A stretch of DNA of 46,982 bases from Lachnoclostridium sp. UBA1308 (GCA_002307215.1 DBTU01000029.1:1-46982); one strand, 5' to 3'; shown: positions 30,706 through 38,192, numbered from the stretch's first letter. A program made the numbers and translations. Notes: generated from the letters alone by a model not told the origin.

Positions 30706-32313
30706 TTATACACCCCAGTCTTGATGTTGGTTTACTTCTGGCTTATATTCTGATGGTCTAATATCTCTTGGGATCTGCCATCCGTTACCTGCAATGCGGT
30801 CAATTAAGTTTTTAGCTCCTTCAAATTGCCACGTACCAACATGATCAAATCCCCTGCTCTCCAGGAAGCGGATTTGTTTTGGAGTGGTGAGCCCTTCTGT
30901 TCTACGCTTATCAAGCCTGTCGAGAAGTTTCGCAGCCTTTCCGGCATTGTCGATTTGATCCGGAAAGATACCAAGTTTTTCAAGTGTCTGAATCTGCTTA
31001 TCAGAAGGTGGACCTGCTTCCCATCCAAACGCCGGTACATAATTTGCTAAATCTTCGGCTTGGATGCTCATTTCAAACTGTAAAGGATCAACCAGTTTAC
31101 GCTTACGGTGTTTCATTTCTTGTAATACTTTTGCAAGCGCTTCTTCTCTTTGTGAAACAACATCTTCCGTTGCCTGTTTTTCTGCCAATTCAATATCAAC
31201 CGGACATCCTGCGGTCTCAATATTTTCTGTCATCTTCTGTGCAATTTCTTCATTCTCGCAGATAAGGTGCGCCGGATGACAGAGCTCATGGCGCTCAGTG
31301 TGCCATAGAAAGTCAAGGAGTAATAAATCGTCTTTCCCTGGATTTAGTCTGGTACCACGTCCAACCATTTGACTATATAGGCTTCGTACCTTTGTCGGTC
31401 TTAATACCACGATACAATCAACAGATGGACAATCCCATCCTTCAGTGAGTAACATGGAATTGCATAATACGTTGTATTTCCCTGCATCAAAGTCTTTTAG
31501 GAGTCGCTCGCGATCAGCACTCTCTCCATTAACTTCCGCAGACCTAAATCCTTTATTAGCTAAAATTTCCGTAAATTTCTGGCTAGTTTTTATTAAGGGA
31601 AGAAATACAACTGTTTTACGGTCCATGCAATACTTGACCATTTCATCCGCAATTTGATACAAGTAAGGCTCTAATGCGTTTCCTAAATCAGCCGCTTTAA
31701 AGTCCCCCGCTTGTTGGCCAACTCCTGTAAGATCAAGTTTAAGTGGTATTGTTACTGCTTTTATTGGTGAAAGAAACCCTTCCTTTATAGCCTTGGGCAA
31801 AGTGTATTCATAAGCCAGTGATTCAAAGTAGGAGCCCAGGTTCTTCATATCTCCCCTGTCTGGCGTTGCTGTAACTCCCAGAACCTTTGCATTACCAAAA
31901 TACTGCAATACTTTCTGATATCCATCTGATATGCAGTGGTGCGCCTCATCTACAATAATGCTGTCAAAATAATCCTGTGGAAATTGCTGAAGACGCTTTT
32001 CTCTCATTAATGACTGTATGGAACCGACTACCACACGGAACCAGCTCCCCAAGCATGTTTCATCAGCTTTTTCCGTCGCGCATCCAAGACCGGTTGTTTT
32101 ACTTAATTTATCTGCTGCTTGGTCAAGTAATTCGCCACGGTGAGCGAGAATTAAAACACGCTCACCATTACGAACACAATCTTCCGTGACACCAGAGAAT
32201 ACGATTGTCTTACCTGTACCGGTTGGCAGCACCAGAAGCGTCTTGAGAATACCTTTTCCCCATTCAGTAAGGATTGCTTTCTTAGCCTCTTCCTGGTACG
32301 GTCTTAGTTTCAT
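30706..32313 (-). CDS. DEAD/DEAH-box helicase (SF2, type III restriction/UvsW-like)
   Basis: 535 residues. Motif I PTGTGKT (30-36), motif II DEAH (122-125) with IIVDEAHHC, motif III VTATPDRGD, motif V/VI CPSVDCIVVLRPTK and QMVGRGTRLNPGKDDLLLLD are all present, followed by a C-terminal accessory region with two similar IQTLEKLGI/IRFLESRGF helices. This is the standard phage SF2 helicase, probably acting in replication fork restart or branch migration. It begins directly after the DUF669 gene (3-base gap), with its stop adjoining the primase-helicase start. Confidence 0.94.
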   Translation of the reverse strand: MKLRPYQEEAKKAILTEWGKGILKTLLVLPTGTGKTIVFSGVTEDCVRNGERVLILAHRGELLDQAADKLSKTTGLGCATEKADETCLGSWFRVVVGSIQSLMREKRLQQFPQDYFDSIIVDEAHHCISDGYQKVLQYFGNAKVLGVTATPDRGDMKNLGSYFESLAYEYTLPKAIKEGFLSPIKAVTIPLKLDLTGVGQQAGDFKAADLGNALEPYLYQIADEMVKYCMDRKTVVFLPLIKTSQKFTEILANKGFRSAEVNGESADRERLLKDFDAGKYNVLCNSMLLTEGWDCPSVDCIVVLRPTKVRSLYSQMVGRGTRLNPGKDDLLLLDFLWHTERHELCHPAHLICENEEIAQKMTENIETAGCPVDIELAEKQATEDVVSQREEALAKVLQEMKHRKRKLVDPLQFEMSIQAEDLANYVPAFGWEAGPPSDKQIQTLEKLGIFPDQIDNAGKAAKLLDRLDKRRTEGLTTPKQIRFLESRGFDHVGTWQFEGAKNLIDRIAGNGWQIPRDIRPSEYKPEVNQHQDWGV

Positions 32314-32316
32314 AGA

Positions 32317-32772
32317 CTAGAACCTCCCGGCTTCAAACTTCTTCGTCTGCGCTCCTTCAACGGGTTCATAGAATTTCTTGATTTCATTGAACGTTTTTTC
32401 GTTTCCATCGTCCCCGGTAAATTTCTTAATACCAACTTTACATCTACCGATGGATCCAGTAACCGCATTCCAATTCATTGTTACCTTTTCGCCCTTTTTA
32501 CGTTGACCTATAGCCGTAAAGAATGCACAGAGCATGCCCTCCGTAATGGAATGTAAAAACAAATTATGCTTAATGATAGTAGTCCCTTCAGCACCGACAA
32601 CTTTAATGTGGACAGTTGCTTTATTACAGGGTGGAAGCTTTTCACTTCCGTTATGTCTTCCACGTTCAAAATTAATTACCTCAAAGTCATAATCTCCTTC
32701 GGGGAGGGTAACATATTCGGGTCCATCATTCTCAATCTGATCATCCCATCCAAATTCTCTTTCAATACTCAT
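32317..32772 (-). CDS. DUF669 protein, putative single-stranded DNA-binding recombination factor
   Basis: 151 residues (MSIEREFGWDDQIENDGPEY, then VTLPEGDYDFEVINFERGRH). The LPEGDYDFEVINFER pattern, GSEKLPPCNKATVHIKV and a C-terminal FNEIKKFYEP are typical of DUF669. These proteins sit next to Sak4/Sak3-type or RecT-type genes in Gram-positive phages and have an OB-fold-like pattern; they are likely ssDNA-binding partners. It is placed between the Sak4-like ATPase and the helicase. Confidence 0.88.
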   Translation of the reverse strand: MSIEREFGWDDQIENDGPEYVTLPEGDYDFEVINFERGRHNGSEKLPPCNKATVHIKVVGAEGTTIIKHNLFLHSITEGMLCAFFTAIGQRKKGEKVTMNWNAVTGSIGRCKVGIKKFTGDDGNEKTFNEIKKFYEPVEGAQTKKFEAGRF

Positions 32773-32799
32773 GGTTAATATCTCCTTATGTTTTATTTT

Positions 32800-33990
32800 T
32801 TAGTTAAATGGTATTTCTTCGGGTTCCGTCGGAACAAACTGCCCGTTCTTCATCCTTATGTCTTTAATCATTCCAAACACGGCAGGCCAAGCCCCAACTA
32901 ATACGCCGGAAATAAAACTTGAATCATAATTTCCGATTGGAGTGTTTTCGGGATAGTATCCTTTTGACGCAACCGCTTTCTGAATTTCTTCCGGTAATAC
33001 TTCATTTGCAATCATGAGCTCAGCGAGAGCCTTTGGAATATTTTTTTGTGATTCATGATAATCTGGAATTAAATTTGATTTCATCTTTTCAATATCCGGA
33101 CCGCCTAATGATCGTTCTACATCCTGGTTATACTGTTCGCTGGTAATTATTTTTTCATTACCAACTCTATCCACCACGCGAACTGCATCTTCCTTAATAG
33201 GTTCAAAAATAGATTCACGAGGCATTGAGTTTGTAACAGGTTGCTGCGCTGCCTGTGTCGTTGTGTTATTAGGGATGCAGTGAGCTATTGCCTGAAATTC
33301 AAAAGGTAATTCTTCTGGAAGATCGTGGCGATTCTTAGCATCCCAACATGGGTGATGAGTAGCATACATGACTCGTTTGTTGCCCTGAGCTTTGTTCTTG
33401 CCTTTCTGCGCCCCCTGTCCATCTACATTGACAACATAGGTTTTATAGTTGGCAAACAGGATCATGTCAGCCCATTCCTTGAGCAGTGGAGCTGTTTTCT
33501 TTTCAAGCTTTAATTCCCACCGGTCATAGGCTCCCATTTCGTCAGGCTGCTCAAATTTACGCATAGATGCGTGAGCAGTAACAACAATGTTAACCCCGCG
33601 TTCTACTACTTCTTCCAGAAGATTAAGCAACCTACCAAACTCTTCTTCGAGATATGTATAACCTTTGCCATATCCAAAGTCCTCAATTCCCGACTTCTGA
33701 GACTTGGAGCAGATATGTTCAACGCAAAGCCTTTCAGCCCAGTCCGCGGTATCAATAATCAACGTTTTACATTTTCCAGGATTGTCACGGAAATACCTTA
33801 CCTGTTCCAATATCATTGTCCAACTCCCTGGCTTCGGAGTCCTGGCTACATCTAACTTCTTTGTACTGCCCTCAGTGTCTATGAAAGTTGGATCAGGGAA
33901 GAAAGAAGCGAAGGTTGACTTCCCGACTCCCTCCGGACCATAGACAACAACCTTTTGAGCACTGTCGATTTTTCCTTTTGTAATATTCAT
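32800..33990 (-). CDS. Sak4-like RecA-fold ATPase (AAA_24), putative annealing/recombination protein
   Basis: The start is set at ATG 33990, which overlaps the preceding stop as TAATG. The product is 396 residues. Residues 1-250 form a RecA-like NTPase with Walker A GPEGVGKST (18-26), Walker B KTLIIDTADWAE and an NIVVTAHAS motif, the features of AAA_24/Sak4 single-strand annealing proteins. A C-terminal extension of about 150 residues (ESIFEPIKEDAVRVVDRVGN, then ELMIANEVLPEEIQKAVASK) may recruit partners. It probably promotes homologous pairing with the DUF669 protein. The neighbouring SbcC-like ATPase supports a recombination role. Confidence 0.85.
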   Translation of the reverse strand: MNITKGKIDSAQKVVVYGPEGVGKSTFASFFPDPTFIDTEGSTKKLDVARTPKPGSWTMILEQVRYFRDNPGKCKTLIIDTADWAERLCVEHICSKSQKSGIEDFGYGKGYTYLEEEFGRLLNLLEEVVERGVNIVVTAHASMRKFEQPDEMGAYDRWELKLEKKTAPLLKEWADMILFANYKTYVVNVDGQGAQKGKNKAQGNKRVMYATHHPCWDAKNRHDLPEELPFEFQAIAHCIPNNTTTQAAQQPVTNSMPRESIFEPIKEDAVRVVDRVGNEKIITSEQYNQDVERSLGGPDIEKMKSNLIPDYHESQKNIPKALAELMIANEVLPEEIQKAVASKGYYPENTPIGNYDSSFISGVLVGAWPAVFGMIKDIRMKNGQFVPTEPEEIPFN

Positions 33991-35279
33991 TAAAACTCGC
34001 CCGCCTTCCATGTTGGTTCATTAATTTCTGTTACCTGCTCTGATAGTTCTGATGATTCCTGTCCTGCTACATATCCATCTTCGATAATGATTGAACACTC
34101 TTCACCTGTACTTACCCTTGTAGCAATTGCTTGAAGACCTTCCTGTTCCAGCCACTCTCCAAACTCCTTAAGCGTATCCAAATCCATTTGCTCAAGCTTG
34201 TCCAATAGCACAAATCCACAATTAGGGTTGAGTTTGCGTACGATTGCAGTGGAAACCTTCAACTGATCGGATCCGCTCATACTATCCCACTTTCTCCCGT
34301 TATATGTAAGCTCCCCATCCTCTACGGCAAGCCCGGTTAATGGCAGATCAGCACCTTTTAGTAGGTCTATCTTTGCCTGGCGTACTGTGTTGATTTCACC
34401 TGTCAGCTTGTTGTAACTTGCTTCATAATTAGTTGCGTCCTCTTCGGCCTTATCCTTATCAAGATTTGTCCGCACCTTCCGATTGATCAACTCGATATTG
34501 GATATGTTATCTTCCAGCTCGGTAGTAGATTCGTCGTGCAGATCTAAGGCTGATTTTCTAGCAATATCGAGATCCGAAACAATAATCTTCTGTTTTTCAA
34601 GTAGCTCTTTAATCCTTAGTTGTATATCCGCAGCCTGACTTTCAAGGTATTGAAAATTCTGGCGCTTGCGCTGATTCTCGCCATTGCGAGCAAGAATGTC
34701 CTGTTGTTGCTTAATTAACTCAGAAGCAGATACCGGCTCCTTCGGAGCATCAGGATAATATATCTGTTCCTTGGCAAACTTCTTCTTCTGATCCGCTATC
34801 TGTCCGATAGTAAGGCGCTGGTTATATAACTCTATTTCCTGACGCTCGAGTTCTACCAGTTGCTTACCAACACCGACAATCTGCAATAAAGTATTGGCCT
34901 TTTCTTTAGCGGTCGATTGCATAAACTTTGGAAGGTCTAACGCCAACTGCTCCACAAAATCATTCAGAAGCTGTTGTCCACCCTTCTTGCCATCAGGATC
35001 AATAACCTTTAGGTCACTGTTCTTTCCCTTGCGCTCCACGATGAGACCATTCGACATAACTATATGTAGATTGGGTGGTATTACTGATCCGTCACGCTGC
35101 GCTGATGTAGGTCGATATTTTTCACCACCTAACATCCATGCTATACTGTCTAATACCGTTGTCTTACCTTGATTGTTCTTACCTCCAATAACAGTTAAGC
35201 CGTTTGCTGTAGGCTCAATTTTTACAGCTTTGACACGTTTGACATTCTCAATTTCAAGCTTGTTGATCTTTATACTCAT
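33990..35279 (-). CDS. SbcC/RecN-like SMC-type ATPase
   Basis: The start is set at ATG 35279, with GAGGAGGAG 7 bases upstream and overlapping the previous stop by ATGA. The product is 429 residues. Walker A GGKNNQGKTTVLD (32-44) follows an N-terminal beta strand (INKLEIENVKRVKAVKIEPT). A long coiled coil fills about 150-310 (PVSASELIKQQQDILARNGE to VRTNLDKDKAEEDATNYEAS), and the C-terminal lobe has a signature-like WDSMSGSDQLKVSTAIVRKL and CGFVLLDKLEQMD as Walker B. A compact Rad50/SbcC-type ATPase, probably processing DNA ends with the Sak4-like partner; no SbcD nuclease is present here. Confidence 0.88.
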   Translation of the reverse strand: MSIKINKLEIENVKRVKAVKIEPTANGLTVIGGKNNQGKTTVLDSIAWMLGGEKYRPTSAQRDGSVIPPNLHIVMSNGLIVERKGKNSDLKVIDPDGKKGGQQLLNDFVEQLALDLPKFMQSTAKEKANTLLQIVGVGKQLVELERQEIELYNQRLTIGQIADQKKKFAKEQIYYPDAPKEPVSASELIKQQQDILARNGENQRKRQNFQYLESQAADIQLRIKELLEKQKIIVSDLDIARKSALDLHDESTTELEDNISNIELINRKVRTNLDKDKAEEDATNYEASYNKLTGEINTVRQAKIDLLKGADLPLTGLAVEDGELTYNGRKWDSMSGSDQLKVSTAIVRKLNPNCGFVLLDKLEQMDLDTLKEFGEWLEQEGLQAIATRVSTGEECSIIIEDGYVAGQESSELSEQVTEINEPTWKAGEF

Positions 35280-35755
35280 AGGTTCTCCTCCTCTTCTTCT
35301 TTTGCTCTTATACATCCCTCATATGATGCACACATGCCGGTTTCAGTGTCGTTGTGACTACACCCATAGCAAACTGATTCTGCTTTATCAACTTCCGTAA
35401 AAGGCTCAACGTACTTACCGTGGATGTATTTACATTTATCCCTGTAATCTACGATTTCCTCTTCCGGCACATCAATCTCGGTAACAACACCAACTGATGC
35501 AGAATTAATCTCCACCTTATCGCCAACTACAACTGGATGCTCAGAAAAATATGTATATGGTCTTCCGGATGGTTCTCCGGACCTTAAGAATTTTACTTTG
35601 ATAATGTTCAATGATAATTCCTCCCTATACAATTCCGTATGGGTACCGTAATCGTTCGGTACTGTTACAAACGGTAATCTCTTGTTACAATCGCACGGTT
35701 CTCCGTGATCAAAATTTCCATTGCATACCTTACAGTGCCAAGAATCATGACTCAT
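35276..35755 (-). CDS. Zinc-finger-flanked phage protein with PriA-like beta barrel
   Basis: 159 residues. The N-terminus has WHCKVCNGNFDHGEPCDCNK and the C-terminus has ESVCYGCSHNDTETGMCASY with EGC, giving two Cys clusters. Between them the segment GRPYTYFSEHPVVVGDKVEI, followed by GVVTEIDVPEEEIVDYRDKC, resembles the N-terminal 3'-end-binding beta barrel of primosomal protein PriA. This suggests binding of forked or 3'-ended DNA, which would fit the recombination genes next to it. The resemblance is by pattern only. The gene's stop overlaps the SbcC-like start. Confidence 0.6.
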   Translation of the reverse strand: MSHDSWHCKVCNGNFDHGEPCDCNKRLPFVTVPNDYGTHTELYREELSLNIIKVKFLRSGEPSGRPYTYFSEHPVVVGDKVEINSASVGVVTEIDVPEEEIVDYRDKCKYIHGKYVEPFTEVDKAESVCYGCSHNDTETGMCASYEGCIRAKEEEEENL

Positions 35756-35758
35756 AGC

Positions 35759-36151
35759 TTATTCCTCCGCAAAGCGGTCAATAACCTTAAGTCCGCATTT
35801 CCTGCAGATCGGAACACCGTTGACATCCATCAAATTATCTGTTGATTCGCAGATAACACAGCCTGCGTGAAATTTCTGGATGCAGACATCGTTACCTTCA
35901 ACCCACATATCAACTTTCTGGTGAGCAATAAACCCAAGCATCCTGCGTATCTCCATCGGAATAACTATCCGACCAAGCTCGTCTATTGGTCTGGTCATGG
36001 CGCGAGATTCTTTTGTCTTAATCCGGATGATTTGACCATCCATTACTATTTCCGGTCTATCTCCAGTATGTAGGTTGCGAGATCTTCTTACCTCAATCGG
36101 GATGGTAATTCTCCCGAGTTCATCTATTTTTCTTACGATTCCATTTGCCAT
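35759..36151 (-). CDS. Tandem AbrB/SpoVT domain regulator with C-terminal zinc finger
   Basis: The start is placed at ATG 36151 (MANGIVRKIDELGRITIPIE) because AGGAGG lies 9 bases upstream; the longer frame lacks it. The product is 130 residues. Two AbrB/SpoVT-type swapped-hairpin domains lie at about 5-47 (RKIDELGRITIPIEVRRSRN) and 52-93 (RPIDELGRIVIPMEIRRMLG), unusual in one chain since these usually dimerise. Residues 98-119 hold C98, C101, C116, C119, a zinc ribbon also known in AbrB relatives. It is probably a DNA-binding early regulator. It is the first larger gene of the main early operon. Confidence 0.88.
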   Translation of the reverse strand: MANGIVRKIDELGRITIPIEVRRSRNLHTGDRPEIVMDGQIIRIKTKESRAMTRPIDELGRIVIPMEIRRMLGFIAHQKVDMWVEGNDVCIQKFHAGCVICESTDNLMDVNGVPICRKCGLKVIDRFAEE

Positions 36152-36244
36152 GCTTGCTTTCCTCCTATTTTTGTGCGATAATGCACTTAGATTATTTACC
36201 TTTGGGCTCATTCAGATTTCGCAGATCTGGTGAGCTCGTTTTCT

Positions 36245-36490
36245 TTACTTCTCCATCACATGCTGAACTGCTAATCGGTTAAGAATATGTGTAAATCCGA
36301 TTAAGTCAGTATCGTCACCGGTAACCCTGTCGTATGTAATCTTCATTGCCATTAACATTGCTGTGAAATCCTCTGTTAGCCCATCTCCTGTAAGCTCAAG
36401 CTTTCCAGTGTCTTCGCGGTCTTCTTCATCCTTATAGACATTTTGCAGCGCAACTGTAAATATAAGAGCCTTTTGTTCAAACCCACCCAC
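36245..36490 (-). CDS. Small phage protein of unknown function (81 aa)
   Basis: 81 residues (MGGFEQKALIFTVALQNVYK, then DEEDREDTGKLELTGDGLTE). Helical C-terminal half (AMLMAMKITYDRVTG). No recognised domain. Its start overlaps the stop of the next upstream gene at 36490, indicating a coupled pair. Early operon position near the immunity region suggests a small regulator or host-takeover function, with no direct evidence. Confidence 0.6.
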   Translation of the reverse strand: MGGFEQKALIFTVALQNVYKDEEDREDTGKLELTGDGLTEDFTAMLMAMKITYDRVTGDDTDLIGFTHILNRLAVQHVMEK

Positions 36491-36762
36491 TACGCACCCC
36501 TCCTTTTTTCATCCAGGATATCTTCAATTTTTTGCTGAACCCTGTCAATGTTTTCGCCAATGACCTCGTCTTTTGACAACAATCCCAATCCCTTCAAACA
36601 GATATAGATTCCTCTGCTGTTAGCCAGTGTTAACCTTGCAAATCTCAACGACTCATAAGCGCTGTCACTGTTTACTTCATTTGCCTCTGATATGTATTTA
36701 TTCATGCGCTTAATCAGAATGCTTGTTGCCTCTTGCTTGACCGTATATAGTATTTCAGGCAT
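36490..36762 (-). CDS. Small helical phage protein of unknown function (90 aa)
   Basis: 90 residues, highly helical (MPEILYTVKQEATSILIKRM, then ESLRFARLTLANSRGIYICL). The C-terminus is charged and basic (KIEDILDEKRRGA). No recognised domain; the helical pattern and the basic end would allow protein or nucleic-acid binding. GAGGAGG precedes ATG 36762. Coupled to the 81-residue gene. Confidence 0.6.
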   Translation of the reverse strand: MPEILYTVKQEATSILIKRMNKYISEANEVNSDSAYESLRFARLTLANSRGIYICLKGLGLLSKDEVIGENIDRVQQKIEDILDEKRRGA

Positions 36763-36778
36763 AATCTTCCTCCTCTCC

Positions 36779-36886
36779 TTACATGATATTTGATACTGCT
36801 ACGACTATAACTGCGCCAATGGAAACACCGGCACCGAGTAATAATGCCTGAATAAATACATCAACGTATTGCTTGAGCTTCTTCAT
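36779..36886 (-). CDS. 35-residue small membrane protein
   Basis: The start is set at ATG 36886 (MKKLKQYVDVFIQALLLGAG), 8 bases after AAGGAGG; the longer frame to 36988 overlaps the divergent DUF2188 gene and has no site. It has a short basic N-terminus and one membrane span (VFIQALLLGAGVSIGAVIVV). Small membrane proteins in early phage operons often act in superinfection exclusion or membrane tethering; this is suggestive only. Confidence 0.6.
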   Translation of the reverse strand: MKKLKQYVDVFIQALLLGAGVSIGAVIVVAVSNIM

Positions 36887-36931
36887 GAGTGAAAGCCTCC
36901 TTCCTTTATGGTATATTTTGTAATACGGTGG

Positions 36932-36937
36932 TATAAT
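36932..36937 (+). promoter_or_regulatory. Extended -10 promoter for the DUF2188 gene
   Basis: TATAAT preceded by TGG gives the extended -10 motif TGN-TATAAT, 50 bases ahead of the start at 36987. A convincing -35 is not visible at 17 bases, as is common for extended -10 promoters. This would give the plus-strand DUF2188 gene its own expression. Confidence 0.5.
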
Positions 36938-36986
36938 CTCCTTATCAACTTGGCGGTTGAAATACATATGAAAGGAGAAAATAGTC

Positions 36987-37208
36987 ATGTCAAACCAATG
37001 GGTATCTCCAAGAGAAGATGGACAATGGGGTGTTCATGGTGAAGGCAACTCTCGCGACACTAAAATCTTTGATAATAAGCAGAATGCTGTAGATTACGCA
37101 CGAGACATTGCAAGAAACCAACATTCCGAATTGATTATCCAAGGGACGGATGGAAAGATCCAGTCCAAGGATAGTCACGGTAATGATCCATTCCCTCCGA
37201 GGGGCTAA
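36987..37208 (+). CDS. DUF2188 protein, opposite-strand moron
   Basis: 73 residues (MSNQWVSPREDGQWGVHGEG, then IFDNKQNAVDYARDIARNQH). The W-V-x-P-x-x-x-G-x-W start, the AVDYARDIAR helix and the ELIIQGTDGKIQSKDSHGND end are those of DUF2188, a small common bacterial domain with an unknown function, often with stress or phage links. A good ribosome binding site, AAAGGAG, lies upstream. It is on the plus strand within a minus-strand operon, and its end overlaps by 3-4 bases the tail of a 50-residue gene on the other strand. Confidence 0.85.
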   Translation: MSNQWVSPREDGQWGVHGEGNSRDTKIFDNKQNAVDYARDIARNQHSELIIQGTDGKIQSKDSHGNDPFPPRG

Positions 37209-37357
37209 TTGAATTGAGGAGTCATTCTAACCCTATAACCATTAGCGGGTTCAATGCTGTCGTTTGTAATCGTGGCGATGGTTATAGGGCAATCCTCGTC
37301 AGTCTCAATTATAATTTTTGTGAATTCGCCTGTTAAAATATTTAATTTTTTATCCAC
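37205..37357 (-). CDS. 50-residue phage protein, GTG start
   Basis: This frame runs from GTG 37357 to TAG 37205 and encodes MDKKLNILTGEFTKIIIETD, then EDCPITIATI and a NGYRVRMTPQFN end. AAAGGAGG lies about 9 bases upstream. The reading frame and ribosome binding site are good, and the predicted small beta-rich protein is protein-like. It follows the Cro-like gene and an operator palindrome, and ends against the DUF2188 gene from the other strand. No domain is recognised. Confidence 0.6.
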   Translation of the reverse strand: MDKKLNILTGEFTKIIIETDEDCPITIATITNDSIEPANGYRVRMTPQFN

Positions 37358-37402
37358 TCGTTCACCCCTCCTTTCTCAATGTTCAATATGTACTCCTTTC
37401 CT

Positions 37403-37419
37403 GTTGCGTATTACGCAAC
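37403..37419. promoter_or_regulatory. Operator-like palindrome GTTGCGTATTACGCAAC
   Basis: A 17-bp dyad with arms GTTGCGTA and TACGCAAC around one central T. It shares the GTTGC-N7-GCAAC form of the site at 37733-37749 and lies 21 bases downstream of the Cro-like stop, before the 50-residue gene. It probably binds the phage repressor or Cro and may control genes after cro. Confidence 0.7.
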
Positions 37420-37439
37420 CTTTTTGGTAAAAAAATAGG

Positions 37440-37688
37440 TTACATTCCTAATAATGCGTCCATTGTTATGGGCGGATCTCCTGCTTTTTTAGCAGATTTG
37501 TTTAATGCTTCATGAATTAAAAGTAATTCGTCAGTTGAAACAGGGGATATACCAGTTTCCTTGTGACTGTATGTATTTTCTTTAACTCCGAGCAGCATTG
37601 CGAAGTCGGCCTGAGAAATTAAGTATTTTTTCCTATAATACTCAATTTCCAAAAACTTCTTCTTTTTTGCCGTTTTTCTATGTTTCAT
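37440..37688 (-). CDS. Cro-like HTH regulator (XRE family)
   Basis: 82 residues. KYLISQADFAMLLGVKENTY (about 26-45) carries a helix-turn-helix of the XRE type, with a very basic N-terminus (MKHRKTAKKKKFLEIEYYRK) and a short C-terminal dimerisation part. It is divergent from the CI-like gene, with the consensus promoter at 37760-37788 between them and an operator overlapping the transcription start. This is the position of a lytic-switch Cro or early activator. Start at 37688 follows a GGGAGAGG-like site. Confidence 0.82.
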   Translation of the reverse strand: MKHRKTAKKKKFLEIEYYRKKYLISQADFAMLLGVKENTYSHKETGISPVSTDELLLIHEALNKSAKKAGDPPITMDALLGM

Positions 37689-37732
37689 AGCACCTCTCCC
37701 TTCTATTGTTTTACAAAACCACTATAGGTAGT

Positions 37733-37749
37733 GTTGCTCGTTACGCAAC
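37733..37749. promoter_or_regulatory. Operator GTTGCTCGTTACGCAAC overlapping the early promoter start
   Basis: A 17-bp GTTGC-N7-GCAAC dyad extended by GTAGTG on one side and CACTAC on the other. It is 11 bases downstream of the -10 of the minus-strand promoter (37760-37765), so bound repressor would block early transcription. Confidence 0.78.
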
Positions 37750-37759
37750 CACTACAATT

Positions 37760-37788
37760 AGAATACTACTTGATATTGTTATTGTCAA
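37760..37788 (-). promoter_or_regulatory. Early (cro-side) promoter, TTGACA-17-TATTCT
   Basis: Minus strand: TTGACA (37783-37788), a 17-base spacer, TATTCT (37760-37765). Transcription would start near 37753 and run into the Cro-like gene and onward to the early operon. The operator at 37733-37749 begins just after the start point. Confidence 0.8.
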
Positions 37789-37798
37789 TACTTTTATG

Positions 37799-37827
37799 TT
37801 GCATTTTTTAAATATTTTTGCTAGAAT
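37799..37827 (+). promoter_or_regulatory. Repressor promoter, TTGCAT-17-TAGAAT
   Basis: Plus strand: TTGCAT (37799-37804), a 17-base spacer, TAGAAT (37822-37827), reading into the CI-like gene at 37878. An operator half-site lies at the predicted start point (37830-37839), suggesting autoregulation. Confidence 0.7.
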
Positions 37828-37829
37828 AA

Positions 37830-37839
37830 GTTGCGTAAC
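37830..37839. promoter_or_regulatory. Operator half-site GTTGCGTAAC
   Basis: This matches one arm of the GTTGC-N7-GCAAC operators and overlaps the transcription start of the repressor promoter. The second arm is degenerate (ACAAT), which would give weaker binding. Confidence 0.55.
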
Positions 37840-37877
37840 AGACAATATAATAAATCTATAATTTGGAGGACAAAGCA

Positions 37878-38189
37878 ATGGCTAAACTGGCCGATAGAAT
37901 GAAAGAGTTAAGAGAAGACCACGGATTAACAAGGCTTGATATGGCGAAAAGGCTCGGAGTAAATAAATCTACTATTACAAGATATGAATCCGGAACCATG
38001 AACCCTACTATAGAAATGCTGCTTAACATACGAGAAATATTTGGAGTAACAGTTGACTGGATTACCGGAGCTGATACTAACGGCGAAGAAAAATATATCG
38101 GCGCAGTAAGAGAATGTATTAAAAACGGAATATCTCCCGATGCGTTGTCGACAACTGTTAGCGCATTGAGCAAAGCAAAAGGAGAATAA
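37878..38189 (+). CDS. CI-like repressor (XRE HTH, short form)
   Basis: The start is placed at ATG 37878 (MAKLADRMKELREDHGLTRL), 8 bases after GGAGG. The product is 103 residues. The helix-turn-helix is LTRLDMAKRLGVNKSTITRY (about 17-36), followed by ESGTMNPTIEMLLNIREIFG. The C-terminal 40 residues (AVRECIKNGISPDALSTTVS) should dimerise. There is no LexA/CI peptidase domain, so RecA-triggered self-cleavage is not possible and induction must work otherwise. It probably keeps lysogeny by binding the GTTGC-N7-GCAAC sites and shares a transcript with the integrase. Confidence 0.88.
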   Translation: MAKLADRMKELREDHGLTRLDMAKRLGVNKSTITRYESGTMNPTIEMLLNIREIFGVTVDWITGADTNGEEKYIGAVRECIKNGISPDALSTTVSALSKAKGE

Positions 38190-38192
38190 ACC

